Positions 9,730-20,751 of a stretch of DNA of 64,000 nt are shown here, one piece after another. The translations under genes were made by a program, and so were the position numbers. The notes under the pieces are model-generated. The model worked only from the letters and a program-made list of their open reading frames with translations, was not told the origin of the DNA and did not search any database. How positions within the stretch are numbered: the stretch's first letter is position 1; each line of letters opens with the position of its first letter. Source of the DNA: Euphorbia lathyris (Eukaryota > Streptophyta > Magnoliopsida > Malpighiales > Euphorbiaceae); contig NC_088916.1 of assembly GCF_963576675.1 (NCBI RefSeq), positions 47,555,001-47,619,000 of the forward strand, in the 5' to 3' direction.

Positions 9730-12235
9730 TGTTAGACGAGGTGCCGCGGCCTAATCTCCCGGGCGGACCGGGGGGTGGACACCTCATGGCAATGTAAGCG
9801 GTGATTGGAGCCGAAAGCAACCAATCGTGGAATCAAGCTGCTCGGCAGGACCGGAGCTCGAAGATATGGAAGAGTCGCCACCCACGAATGGGAAAATGAA
9901 CACCGATCCCTTGCGGGAGACCGGTGTGGGTTCGGGAAACTTAAGTACGAGCCGAGAAGGCTAGCTCCTTTCTGGAGAAAGGCTACTAGGCACCCCGACA
10001 TCGTCCGGTTATGAACCACCGGCCTCCTACTCAGCATGTTAGGCGATAACGGACTAATCGTATACTTCTTTAAGTTTAAAATCCATTTGAAACCTTTTCT
10101 TTCTCTTTTTAGAAACCGTTTTGAGCATATATTATTGAAAAGCCACATTAGTAAAGAATCACCCATTTACACCAGTTCAATATTCATACAAAGAGAGGGG
10201 GGAAGAAAGAAGTGATTTAGTTACAACGTGATTTACATGTCGTGTTGCGTGTTAATTCTATGCTAACTTATTTCCCCAAAATGAATTTATTGTCATGGTT
10301 CGTACCTTAATCGCCGTTGGAACGATTTAGGTGCGTTTTAAAAACCCCGTTTGATGAAGTTCACCCGAATTGCCGTTGGAACGACTCGAGTGTTTGAAAG
10401 CATTTGAGATAAAAACCTTTGATAAGAAAACGTGGTTAAACATACAAGTCAATTTTGTTTTGTACAAATCATTTAAGAAAACGATTCAAAACTTCATTAT
10501 TTACAATGAAAACGATTTTAATTACAAGGTTCTCTTAATCTGTTGTTGGAACGGACTAAGGTTTTAAAGCGTGATGTTTTGGGAAATGATTTGAAATGTC
10601 AAGAAAACACTATTTATTTACATTAGGAGCCTCTAAAAAACCATTAGTTTAAATGATTAAATTAAAAACTCTTTTTGTGATTTATTTTCCCCTTTTCCTT
10701 AATGGATTCTCTACTAGTCATAATTACAATAATAAACATATTTAAACCAAAATTCAATCCCAAATAAAGCCCATTTGAAACATGGACCCCTAAATAGCCC
10801 AAAAGAACAAAGGAAATAATATAAGCATATATATATATACATTTTAATCCAAAAAAAGATATGAAATAAAAGTTAATGAAAAGAGATTATATAATACATA
10901 TATGAAAATACTAAATATAATACATTTATACTTTAAACATGTGAAAATAGTAAATAAAACTCCTAGATAAGAAAATAACATTTATTCCCAAAATAGTTTT
11001 ATTTAATAATAACTAATATAACCCAAATATCCCAAAACTATATATATACATAACTAATGTAATTTTAAATGTCAAAATAATATCTATTCATCCAATAATT
11101 AATCACTCCCAAAACACCCAAGTAAATATTCTTTTAAAATGAAATTCATTACCATTTAAGTAAAGGAAAAAGAAAAGAAAAGATATATATACATATATTT
11201 ATATTTAATAAAAAATGATATATAAACATCCCAAATAATTATATATACCAAATGTCTAAAAATAGTTTGAAAATATATATTACATAAATATACATATATA
11301 TACAAAGGACCAACAGCTTAAAAGTTAAGAAACAGGGACCAAAACAGCATTTTTTACATTCCAGCAGATTTACCGACGGAAAATCCGTCGGTAAACAGCA
11401 ATTAGTGACAGTAATGGCAAATTACAGCAGCACTCCAATTGTTTCCAGATTTATTCAAAAACTTTAAATTAAATCTAATTCAATCGTTTTGGATTTTCGA
11501 ACTACCCAAAATGGGTCATAGTCAATGACGGAAGTTCCTAAAACGACGTTTTTATTTTAAAACGTTATTTGGAGATTTCTTTAAATTAAAAACTTATAAT
11601 TACAACGTTTTCAATACCCGAACTACCTTTTTTTATCGGATCACGGTTCGTATTGGGATATCAAAACGAGATTTTTTTTATTTTAAAACAAAACCCGATT
11701 TTATTCAACACGAGATGAAAATAAAATAAATACCCAAAATTAAATAAAAAGTGATAAAATAAATGAATAACTAAATAAATAAAAACATAACATAAAAAAA
11801 TAAAATAGAAGAAGAAAATAAATTAAATAAAATAAAAGAGTCAAGTCCTCGGATAATACCTTAAGTTCGGTATAGACGGTTGACGTCGATTGATTCCACG
11901 AGTCGTGATTTTCCGGTTTTTTGTGTTTTTTTAAGTAAAAATACAACTTTGAAAAATTCGGAATTTTTGAGAAAAAAAATATTTTTCTCAAAAAAAATCA
12001 CTTTCTCTCTCTAAAAATGTCTAGAGTGAGAAAGGCTCCAAAAATCCTCCCTCTCTAATGCATGGGGATCCGTTACATATATATATAAATAAAAATAAAA
12101 GAGAGATTTCCGTTACAAAAATTCTGAATTTCCGAAAGACAAAATCTCTCTTATGAATCTATCAAATAATTGCCCGTGAATTTATTTACCCACAAATCTC
12201 CTCTTCTCCATACCTTTACCTTCAACCAACGTTAC
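9730..12235 (-). repeat. 5' LTR of the Tat element (outer border approximate)
   Basis: The inner border is clear: plus-strand TGTTAGAC at 9730 is the complement of an LTR end in CA next to the primer site. The first ~300 bases are GC-rich, the rest very AT-rich. Three imperfect copies of a GCCGTTGGAACGA motif lie at about 10312, 10372 and 10540. A perfect hairpin lies at 11369-11395. TATATATATA at about 12074-12085 could be the minus-strand TATA box. The outer end is guessed near 12235 (GTTACA), with no second LTR in the window to confirm it. Confidence 0.55.
11369..11395. other. Perfect hairpin in the Tat LTR
   Basis: TTTACCGACGGA, three A, then TCCGTCGGTAAA: 12-bp perfect arms with a 3-base loop in otherwise AT-rich LTR DNA. 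Confidence 0.9.
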
Positions 12236-12620
12236 AACCCGTTAAAGACCTTTTGATCGTGTTTATAGTCAGTCGTGTTTGGTAAAGATTTTGATGACCA
12301 TGCAAATTTTTAATAGTTAGTGTTTTTATCGGATTTGAGCGAAAATTTAATTCCCTAAACACTTTAGCGTAAGAGTGACTTCCATGCGAGGTGTTTAAAT
12401 TGGTTCAATTTTATTCAACACAATGAAAAATGTCCGTTTGGAAAATAAGGGTGTAAAAACAAATCATTTTATCCAAAGAAATAGTCCGAGATTTGAATAT
12501 AGAATTTTTGCTCATTTTCGATTAAAATAATTCCTGTCTTTACATTAACTTATTCGACGATAAATTTTGTTTTTAGCTTTTCTTTGCTTGAGGACAAGCA
12601 AAGCTTAAGTTTGGGGCTGT
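12236..12620 (+). mobile_element. 3' end of the internal region of another Gypsy element, with polypurine tract
   Basis: Non-coding. It ends with TTGAGGACAAGCAAAGC, TTAAG and TTTGGGG at about 12588-12616, the typical Athila/Gypsy end-of-internal-region motif, immediately followed by an LTR-like start TGTTATCG at 12621. The rest of this element is not in the window; the Tat insertion probably cut it off. Confidence 0.5.
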
Positions 12621-13877
12621 TGTTATCGTCGTAATTTATAACATTTTTAGTATTTAATTACTAGTTATTTTGTACCATTTTAATAAATTTTAATAATTAT
12701 TTTTGTATATTTTCTTCATTTTATGTATCTAAGCCAATTTGTGTGTTTTCTAGGCACTTTCACAAGGTTTTCGGCACAAATAACCAAGTCGGGGCTTAAG
12801 GCGGCAACTCGGGTGTAAAAGGGACCAGAAAAAGGAGTTTTAGTGACACCCAGCGTGCACTTCGTCGTTGATAGGTGCTGTAAGATAAAAGTCTAATTGT
12901 TCACACTAGGACAGATTTGACACATTTTCGTATTTTCAACTTATCTCCCTCATACGGACTCGGATTGAGGCGATTCAAAATGCGTTGGAAAGCTAAGAGA
13001 AAGATTAACAAATGACTAATAACAATCATCTCCAAATTCTAAGTGTATCAGGCCCAGAAAATTATCCAAAGTTGAAGAATATGTTGAAGCCTAAGATTCC
13101 TTTCATACCTTTACACATTTCAACTCCTAAATTATTAAAATCTTCCACCATGCTCTCTTAAATGCTAAATTCAGAAGATAAGGGAGTGGGAGGTCATAAG
13201 GAGACTTGTTTTTTGGAATTATGTGTGCCATTTTACTATAAAATGAGACCTTGGGTGCTATTTGAAGACACACCAAGCTTAGGTTTAATTTCTCCCTCTA
13301 TAATGTTGTTTTGCTGATTTTTCTCTTCAAAAATCAGTTGTTTGTGTTGTTGTAATTGTTGTTATTCTGCTCGAGTTGTTTGTGCAAGAGTTCATTCAAT
13401 AAAAGTAAGTTTTAAGTTATCGAAAAAGTTCATTCGACAATCGTCATTACGGTTTCTTCTAAACTTTAATCTCTTTTATTACTATAAACTCTATTATCTA
13501 TCTTTTTAAGGTGTGTTTTAATTTAACCATGGGCTTAAACCTCCTTAACTAAGGCTAAAAGCGGATCTTAACCTTAATTATGTGGTAATTACGTTTAACC
13601 TATTTAAGTTGTGTTTATCATTTTTAAGAACTAACTTATGATTCTTAATGCTTGTAGGAGATGGGCCAACTCTCTACTTGAATATAATTAATCGTTTGTA
13701 TTGACCGTGATTAAATTGATTAATCGAAATTCATAAGTTGGACCTAATGACCATTTAGTGTGGCTTATTGGTTTTTCAAGGTTTTTTCATGAATCTTATT
13801 GCAAATCTTAGATTTATTGCATGAGCCGGACCAAGGGAAAGTAATAAATTGAAGGTTTGGAACTAAGAAAACTTAAT
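12621..13877 (+). repeat. LTR-like left arm of a 2.75-kb inverted repeat
   Basis: Begins TGTTATCGTCG after a polypurine tract. It contains a TATA-like ACTATAAAAT near 13237 and AATAAA-type signals near 13400, so it looks like the first ~1.26 kb of an LTR. Its reverse complement lies at 14111-15368, estimated by eye at about 97% identity. Confidence 0.8.
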
Positions 13878-14110
13878 GCTTCTTTGGATTAATTACTTGA
13901 GCCGGACCAAGGGAAAGTAATTAATCGAAAGTTTAGAAGTAATTACTCGAGCGGTTTTTCTTGAATCTTAAGTAATCACTTTAGCCGGACCAAGGTAAAG
14001 TAGGTTAAAAAGGTTTAGATTAATAAAATTTAATACTTCTCTTGATTAATTACTTGAGCCGGATCAAGGGAAAGTAATTAGTCGAGAGTTTAGAACCAAT
14101 CTCGAGAACT
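13878..14110. repeat. Spacer of the inverted repeat with short tandem repeats
   Basis: Three to four imperfect copies of a unit containing TTACTTGAGCCGGACCAAGG and GAAAGTAATTA. The same unit also occurs at the inner end of both arms (13820-13860 and complement), so the repeat belongs to the LTR. Confidence 0.7.
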
Positions 14111-15368
14111 ATTAAGTTTTCTTAGTTCCAAACCTTCAATTTATTACTTTCCCTTGGTCCGGCTCATGCAATAAATCTAAGATTTGCAATAAGATTCATG
14201 AAAAAACCTTGGAAAACCAATAAGTCACACTAAATGGTCATTAGGTCCAACTTATGAATTTCGATTAATCAATTTAATCACGGTCAATACAAACGATTAA
14301 TTATATTCAAGTAGAGAGTTGGCCCATCTCCTACAAGCATTAAGATTCATAAGTTAGTTCTTAAAAATGATAAACACAACTTAAATAGGTTAAACGTAAT
14401 TACCACATAATTAAGGTTAAGATCCGCTTTTAGCCTTAGTTAAGGAGGTTTTAGCCCATGGTTAGATTAAAACACACCTTAAAAAGATAGATAATGGAGT
14501 TTATAGTAATAAAAGAGATTAAAGTTTAGAAGAAACCGTAATGACGATTGTCGAATGAACTTCTTCGATAACTTAAAACTTAATTTTATTGAATGAACTC
14601 TTGCACAAACAACTTGAGCACAATAACAACAATTACAACAACACAAACAACTGATTTTTGAAGAGAAAAATCAGCAAAACAACATTATAGAGGGAGAAAT
14701 TAAGCCTAAGCTTGGTGTGTCTTCAAATAGCACCCAAGGTCTCCTTTTATAGTAAAATGACACACATAATTCCAAAGAACAAGTCTCCTTATGGCCTTCC
14801 ACTCCCTTATCTTCTGAATTTAGCATTTAAGAGAGCATGGTGGAAGATTTTAATAATTTAGGAGTTGAAATGTGTAAAGGTGTGAAAGGAATCTTAGGCT
14901 TCAACATATTCTTCAACTTTGGATAATTTTCTGGGCCTGATACACTTCGAATTTGGAGATGATTACTATTAGTCATTTGTTAATCTTTCTCTTAGCTTTC
15001 CAACGCATTTTGAATCGCCTCAATCCGAGTCCGTATGAGGGAGATAAGTTGAAAATACGAAAATGTGTCAAATCTGTCCTAGTGTGAACAATTAGACTTT
15101 TATCTTCCAGCACCTGTCAACGACGAAGTGCAAGCTAGGTGTCATTAAAACTCCTTTTTTCTGGTCCTTTTTACTCCCGAGTTGCCGCCTTAAGCCCCGA
15201 CTTGGTTATTTGTGCCGAAAACCTTGCGAAAGTGCCTAGAAAACACACAAATTGGCTTAGATACATAAAATGAAGAAAATATATAAAAACCATTATTAAA
15301 ATTTATTAAAATAGTACAAAATAACTAGTAATTAAATACTAAAAATGCTATAAATTACGACGATAACA
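14111..15368 (-). repeat. LTR-like right arm of the inverted repeat
   Basis: Reverse complement of 12621-13877, ending CGATAACA at 15368 directly against Athila pol codons (GTT TTA at 15369). So an end in CA was inserted into, or joined to, the Athila element. No internal sequence separates the two arms beyond the 233-bp spacer. Confidence 0.8.
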
Positions 15369-16946
15369 GTTTTATTATTACAAGAATTTGATATTAAAAT
15401 AAAAGATAAAAAGGGAGTCGAAAACCTTGTCATCGATCATCTATCAAGACTTGAAGATGAAAATGGTCCCATCGGTGAGACCATAGGTATACGAGATGAT
15501 TTCCCCAATGAACATCTTATGTAAGTAAAAAGTCTAATAGCACCATGGTATGCGGATATAGCTAATTACCTTGCTACTAATATTGTTCTTGATGGGTTGA
15601 ATTCCCAACAAAAGAAGAAATTCTTTTCAGACGTTAAAAAATATTTTTAGGAAGATCCATTCTTGTTCAAAACATGTGGTGATGGAATGCTTAGGAGATG
15701 TGTTAGTGAGTCAGAGTATAATTCTATTATGTTAGAGGGTTAGGCTATGCTTACCTTGTTTTTTACAAAGTAAGCATTATTTTGTTTTTTCCACCATTGG
15801 ATGGTGATGAACTTTGACAAAGTAAGCTCATCCAATGGTGGAAAAAACAAAGTAAAGCTTACTTTGTAAAAAACAAAGTAAGCATAGAAGGCACCTTCGT
15901 TAGAATGTCATGCAAGCTCTTATGGAGGTCATAACGGTGTAGGTAAAACAGTTGCGAATGTATTAGAATGTGGATTCTTTTGGCCTACTCTGTTTAAAGA
16001 TGTTCGTTCATTTGTTATCCGTTGTGATAAGTGTCAAAGAACATGGAATTTAGGTAAGAAAGATGAGATGTCCCTCACGAATATGTTGGAGGTTGAAATC
16101 TTTGATGTGTGGAGAATCGATTTTATGGGTCCTTTTCCCCCTTCTTTTGGCAAAACTTATATTTTAGTAGCCGTAGATTATGTTTCAAAATGGGTTGAAG
16201 CAATTGCAACCCTGATTAATGATGCTAAGGTAGTTGTTGAGTTTTTAAACGAAATATTTTGTCGATTTGGAGTTCCTAGAACTATGATAAGCGATGGAGG
16301 TACTCATTTCATAAATAGAAAATTTGAATGGCTTATGAAGAAATATGGAGTACATCACCGTGTATCTACTCCATACCATCCTCAAACGAATGGTCAGGTA
16401 GAAATTTCAAATAGAGAACTCAAATGGATATTAGAGAAAACAGTTTCGTCTTCTAGGAGAGACTGGTCACACAAACTTAACAATGTGTTATGGGCATACC
16501 ATACTGCATTCAAAACACCTATAGAAATGACACCATATAGATTAGTCTATGGTAAAGCTTGTCATTTACCAGCAGAGTTAGAGCATAAAATGTATTGGGC
16601 AATCAAAACCCTTAATTATGATTTACAAAGCGCACGTAAAAAGCGTTTGTTCGATTTAAATGAGTTGGATGAGCTACGTTACTTATCCTACGAAAATGCT
16701 AAGGTGTACAAAGAGAAAGTGAAAAAATGGCATGATGCCAGAATTAAGGTCAAAACCTTCAATGTTGGGGATAAAATTTTGCTTTTTAATTTCCGATTGA
16801 GGTTATTTCCAGGTAAGCTTAAGTCTCGATGGACTGGACCATATTTAGTTAACAGAACATTCGAGTTTGGAGCTTTGGAATTAGAAAATTCTAAAGGAGA
16901 ACGATTTAAGGTTAACGAAAATCGTTGTAAAATTTATTATGATTGA
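15369..16946 (+). pseudogene. Athila-type pol: RNase H tail and integrase, split by a MITE
   Basis: Reads VLLLQEFDIKIKDKKGVENL then DHLSRLE, the conserved RNase H end of Athila/Gypsy pol. In-frame stops lie at 15522-15524, 15648-15650 and 15741-15743, and a 141-bp MITE interrupts the frame at 15746. After it the integrase runs open to 16946: zinc finger HASSYGGH and RCDKCQ, catalytic D in RIDFMGPF, D in SDGGTHF, E in [11 protein letters not shown], and tail LKSRWTGPY. The longest clean stretch starts at the methionine at 16068, but the reading frame clearly begins further upstream. The active-site triad is intact although the copy as a whole cannot work. Confidence 0.9.
15746..15886. mobile_element. 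Foldback MITE inside integrase
   Basis: 141 bp, almost fully palindromic: TATGCTTACC start and GTAAGCATA end, with internal CCACCATTGGATG / CATCCAATGGTGG arms. It interrupts the Athila integrase frame. The target duplication is unclear (possibly a short AGGC). Confidence 0.75.
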
Positions 16947-17635
16947 GCTCCAATCTAAGTAATTGGATCTTTGGAATATTTTTAAGAGTTTAGTTCTAAG
17001 TTCTTAATTTTTAGTTTTTTCTTAGTTTTTAGTTCATAGTTTTTAATTTAATTTTAGTTCAGTTTATTTTTAGAATTTTATTTTACTTTTAGCAATTATT
17101 ACATTAAGTTAGGAAAAATAAATTTTACCATTGAAAAGGATAATAAAAGTTATGTTTTGTATTTTATTTAAGAAAACAAATGTGTTTTTAAGTCTAAATA
17201 AATTTTTATCCAAAATCTCAGCACAACTGAGATTTTTATCTTTTAGCCTTAGAAAAGTTTCTGCTCACGTAGAGATTTTTAAAATCTCCACCGCGACTTA
17301 GGGAGGGCTCGACAATAAGTCTTTGCTACAAAGCAAAGCGTGTCACGACCGAGATTCCAAGAATCTCGATCGCAACATGGGAATTTTAGGTGGTGTATAC
17401 TTTAATTCTCCTCCTTCCTATTTTTACATGCATAAAATCGAATTTCTAAGTTAGTTTTTAACCAAAAGGTACCAATTTGGCACATTTTCAATTTTAAAAG
17501 TCACAATTCTTAGTTTTAGTAACCTATAAATTATGTGTTTTTTCAGAATTTTCTTATCTTTTCATCTCTTTCAGAAATTCTGAACTTCTCTATTTACAAA
17601 TTTATTAAGTTACAGACACCAAACATTTATTTAAC
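16947..17635 (+). other. Untranslated spacer before ORF-A with palindromes
   Basis: AT-rich, with no gene. It holds three GAGAT..ATCTC palindromes at 17213-17237, 17271-17288 and 17344-17375 (the last reads GACCGAGATTCCAAGAATCT then CG). These are shared with the other family member and its LTRs. Confidence 0.7.
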
Positions 17636-18540
17636 ATGACTTCTTCTCCTAAACAAATGAAGAAGCGTACTTCTGCTCGTGGAAAATGTGTTGACATATC
17701 AGCATGGTTCCCCATTTTTAATGAAGATGAGGGACGGAGATATTTACAGTTTCGTTATGTCCTTTTCTATGGCATGATGTATATGGATGAGTTCTTAAAT
17801 GATGAACTCAGAATTAGCGAAGATATGAATCGCTACCTTACAAACTTAGGATGGACCAAGCTTTCGTCCATGTGATGCCCAGTTATTGGCAATTGGGTGG
17901 TAGAATTCTTTTCAACAGTAGGTTTTGTCAAAAAGCGGCGAGTTCGTGTTAGTTTCCATAACGGTGGAAAAGAATACACATTCGGTTATCCCGAATTGCA
18001 TGAATGGTTTGGGTTCCCACCAAGGGATACAACACAGTACCATCATGGTAGAGATATGACATCTAGAGATATTTGGAGAATGTTAACATGATTTTGGAGA
18101 TTTAATCCACGTCTTGCTTTCAACAAGTCTATTTATTCAAACTCCCTTCTGTATCCCCACAAATATCTCTGCTACAGTTTATTTGGTCGTGTTCATAGCA
18201 GTATAGTCCGCAACATAGATTTGTATGTTTTAAGAGATATATTTCAAGGGAATACTGTGAATTCATCAAAGATTTTGATGGAGGGTTTGATAGCCGCCTC
18301 TCGTTCGAAGAACAAGAAAGTTGGGTATAGGAGTATAGTCTGTGGAATAATTTTAGGTGCCAAGGGCAAATTTCCGTTCCTTGGAATGAGAATGAATTAT
18401 ATCCCGTCCTAGACTTCGAATTCTTAGAAAATGAAGGGCTTGTCAAACGCGTTTTTCATCTTGGTCCACGGTTTCTTTCTTCAGAAGAAAGACAGGTTTT
18501 CATTCAAGCCAAGATAAACTGGGCCAACGCACGATAAATT
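17636..18540 (+). pseudogene. ORF-A, ATHILA ORF-1-like protein (decayed, copy 1)
   Basis: Same protein as the intact ORF-A at 53126-54067. The start MTSSPKQMKKR is followed by YGMMYMDEFL, TNLGWTK, EYTFGYPELHEWFGFPPRD and SKILMEGLIAASRSKNKK. In-frame stops lie at 17873-17875 and 18089-18091, with a small deletion near 18363 and a stop near 18535. The layout (position after pol in an Athila-type element, 'MMYMDE' and 'GW' blocks) resembles the ATHILA ORF-1 family; the function of that family is not known. Confidence 0.7.
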
Positions 18541-19250
18541 CCCATTCATAGAGATGTTGTTTAGTTTAAATTATGTTTGATTATATTAAGTATGTTTGAT
18601 GTTTTAATTATATAATCAATGTACATATGTTTCTCAATTAATAAAGTTTCAATTCCTTTATTTTATTTATTTTTGGTTAAGGTAAAACCTTTAAGTAAGC
18701 CTTAAATTTAATTTTTCAGTTTTGATTTTTAAAGTTTCAGGGATTAAATAGCATTAATGGAACATAAATATGAGAAGAAATCAATTTTTCCAAGTTGAAA
18801 TTGTCAAAAAAAATGCAACATTTCAGGGTACAGGTCCAGAATCTCAGTAGGGATTTTGAAAATCTCTGGACGAGCAGCGAAACAGGAGTTTCAGGAAGAA
18901 ATTTTCTTCCTGAAAAGTATTTGTTGCGACCGAGATTCTTGGTATCTCGATCTCGACACGCGTAATTATGGCCGGACATGAACCAAAAATTTGCATCTTT
19001 TCCTATTCCAACTCTAAATTATAACCTTTTCTTCTTCCATATTAATTATCCATCAATCATATTTATACATCACCTCATTTTTTCACCAATCAACATACTT
19101 TTACTCTTCCCCAAACAAAGATTTTTCATCTTCCCCATATATCTTTTCCTATTCACCATCTTCTCTGCAATCAAACCCTAACCTTATCCCACCATTGTTC
19201 TCATTTTCTTAAATCTCTCTCTACTTTCTCACCCAAATTTTCAACATAAA
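18541..19250 (+). other. Spacer between ORF-A and ORF-B (first copy)
   Basis: No gene. It contains CCAGAATCTCAGTAGGGATT.. (18836-18869) and GCGACCGAGATTCTTGGTAT then CTCG (about 18925-18950), two of the recurring palindromes, then a pyrimidine-rich leader before the ORF-B ATG. The same spacer recurs at about 20064-20751. Confidence 0.7.
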
Positions 19251-19850
19251 ATGCCTAGACAAAAGAGAGTAGCACATAAAACACAATCCACTCAAGCCAA
19301 TCGATTATGAGTCTAATATGGAGCGACTTTCGACATCGAGACGGATGTGGAAGGACGTCGCTATAGACATTTTTCCGGGAACAAGATGGAGTTCACCGAC
19401 ATGCAATTTTTGGACTTTGATACGGTAAGTGCTTTCTCATTCGCCGAGTAGATTGATGAATTTTTAACCGTTCTTGGTTGGAAGAAATTTGCAAGCATGC
19501 GTTTTCCGCATATTGAGTCGGATATTATAGAGTTTTTGGTCACTTTGTAATATGATAAGAGGCTATTACATTTAGAAATAAGGGTATGAGATTTGAAGTT
19601 GGGTATGAAGAAATGGGTGAATGGTTCGGTTTTCCTACACAAGATTTTTATCACAAGCCGATTTTTTTTTACACCCACACGGCTTGGAACTTTTTGACAG
19701 ATTTGGATGTTTTTTGTCCAAAGAACACTCCAAGTAAATTAATTAAGGATAATTGTGTCTTTTCTTTTCACAAGTTTTTATCCTATTCACTATTTGGTAG
19801 AGTTGAAGGGTCAAAAGTGCAAAGTCGTGATTTGTTTGTGCTTGATTAAT
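19251..19850 (+). pseudogene. ORF-B, truncated first copy
   Basis: Begins ATGCCTAGACAAAAG like the other ORF-B copies. It has stops after about 18 codons, at the position where 20752-22019 also has one, and further ones, and ends at the duplication junction near 19850. The continuing sequence is ORF-A tail. Confidence 0.7.
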
Positions 19851-19851
19851 T

Positions 19852-20063
19852 TTAGGTGCCAAGGGCACAATTTCCGTACCTTGGAACGAGAATGAATTAT
19901 ATCCCGTCCTAGACTTCGAATTCTTAGAAAATGAAGGGCTTGTCAAACGCGTTTTTCATCTTGGTCCACGGTTTCTTTCTTCAGAAGAAAGACAAGTTTT
20001 CATTCAAGCCAAGATAAACTGGGCCAACGCACGACGAATTCCCATTCATAGAGATGCTGTTTA
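19852..20063 (+). pseudogene. Duplicated 3' tail of ORF-A
   Basis: Repeats the last ~70 codons of ORF-A in an open frame to TAG 20061-20063 (ending HRDAV). It lacks everything upstream, so it is a by-product of the tandem duplication. Confidence 0.75.
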
Positions 20064-20751
20064 GTTTAAATTATGTTTGATTATATTAAGTATGTTTGAT
20101 GTTTTAATTATATAATCAATGTACATATGTTTCTCAATTAATAAAGTTTCAATTCCTTTATTTTATTTATTTTTGGTTAAGGTAAAACCTTTAGGTAAGC
20201 CTTAAATTTAATTTTTCAGTTTTGATTTTTAAAGTTTCAGGGATTAAATAGCATTAATGGAACATAAATATAAGAAGAAATCAATTTTTCCAAATTGAAA
20301 TTGTAAAAAAAAATGCAAGATTTCAGTGTACAGGTCCAGAATCTCAGTAGGGATTTTGAAAATCTCTGGACGAGCAGCGAAACATGAGTTTCAGGAAGAA
20401 ATTTTCTTCCTGAAAAGTATTTGTCGCGACCGAGATTCTCGGAATCTCGAACGCGACACGCGTAATTATGGTTGGACATGAACCAAAAATTTTCATCTTT
20501 TCCTATTCCAACTCTAAATTATAACCTTTTCTTCTTCCATATTAATTATCCATCAATCATATTTATACATCACCTCATTTTTTTCACCAATCAACATACT
20601 TTTACTCTTCCCCAAACAAAGATTTTTCATCTTCCCCATATATCTTTTCCTATTCACCATCTTCTCTGCAATCAAACCCTAACTTTATCCCACCATTGTT
20701 CTCATTTTCTTAAATCTCTCTCTACTTTCTCACCCAAATTTTCAACACAAA

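Larger units (their letters stand above)
1..12235 (-). mobile_element. Tat-lineage Ty3/Gypsy LTR retrotransposon (3' LTR outside window)
   Basis: Minus-strand order from the right: 5' LTR (from 9730), primer-binding site (9727-9710), 1.9-kb leader, gag region (7787-5963), pol with RT, RNase H, a second host-type RNase H and integrase (5908-2175). The second RNase H between RT/RH and integrase is the hallmark of the Tat lineage (Tat/Ogre/Retand group). No LTR copy appears left of pol, so the 3' LTR must lie left of base 1 and the antisense PMD gene would be inside the element; this is inference. The outer LTR border is unresolved: the right coordinate is only a plausible CA end near 12.2 kb. 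Coding breaks (two in-frame TAG, two frameshifts) and no protease domain indicate a non-autonomous or decayed copy. Confidence 0.75.
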
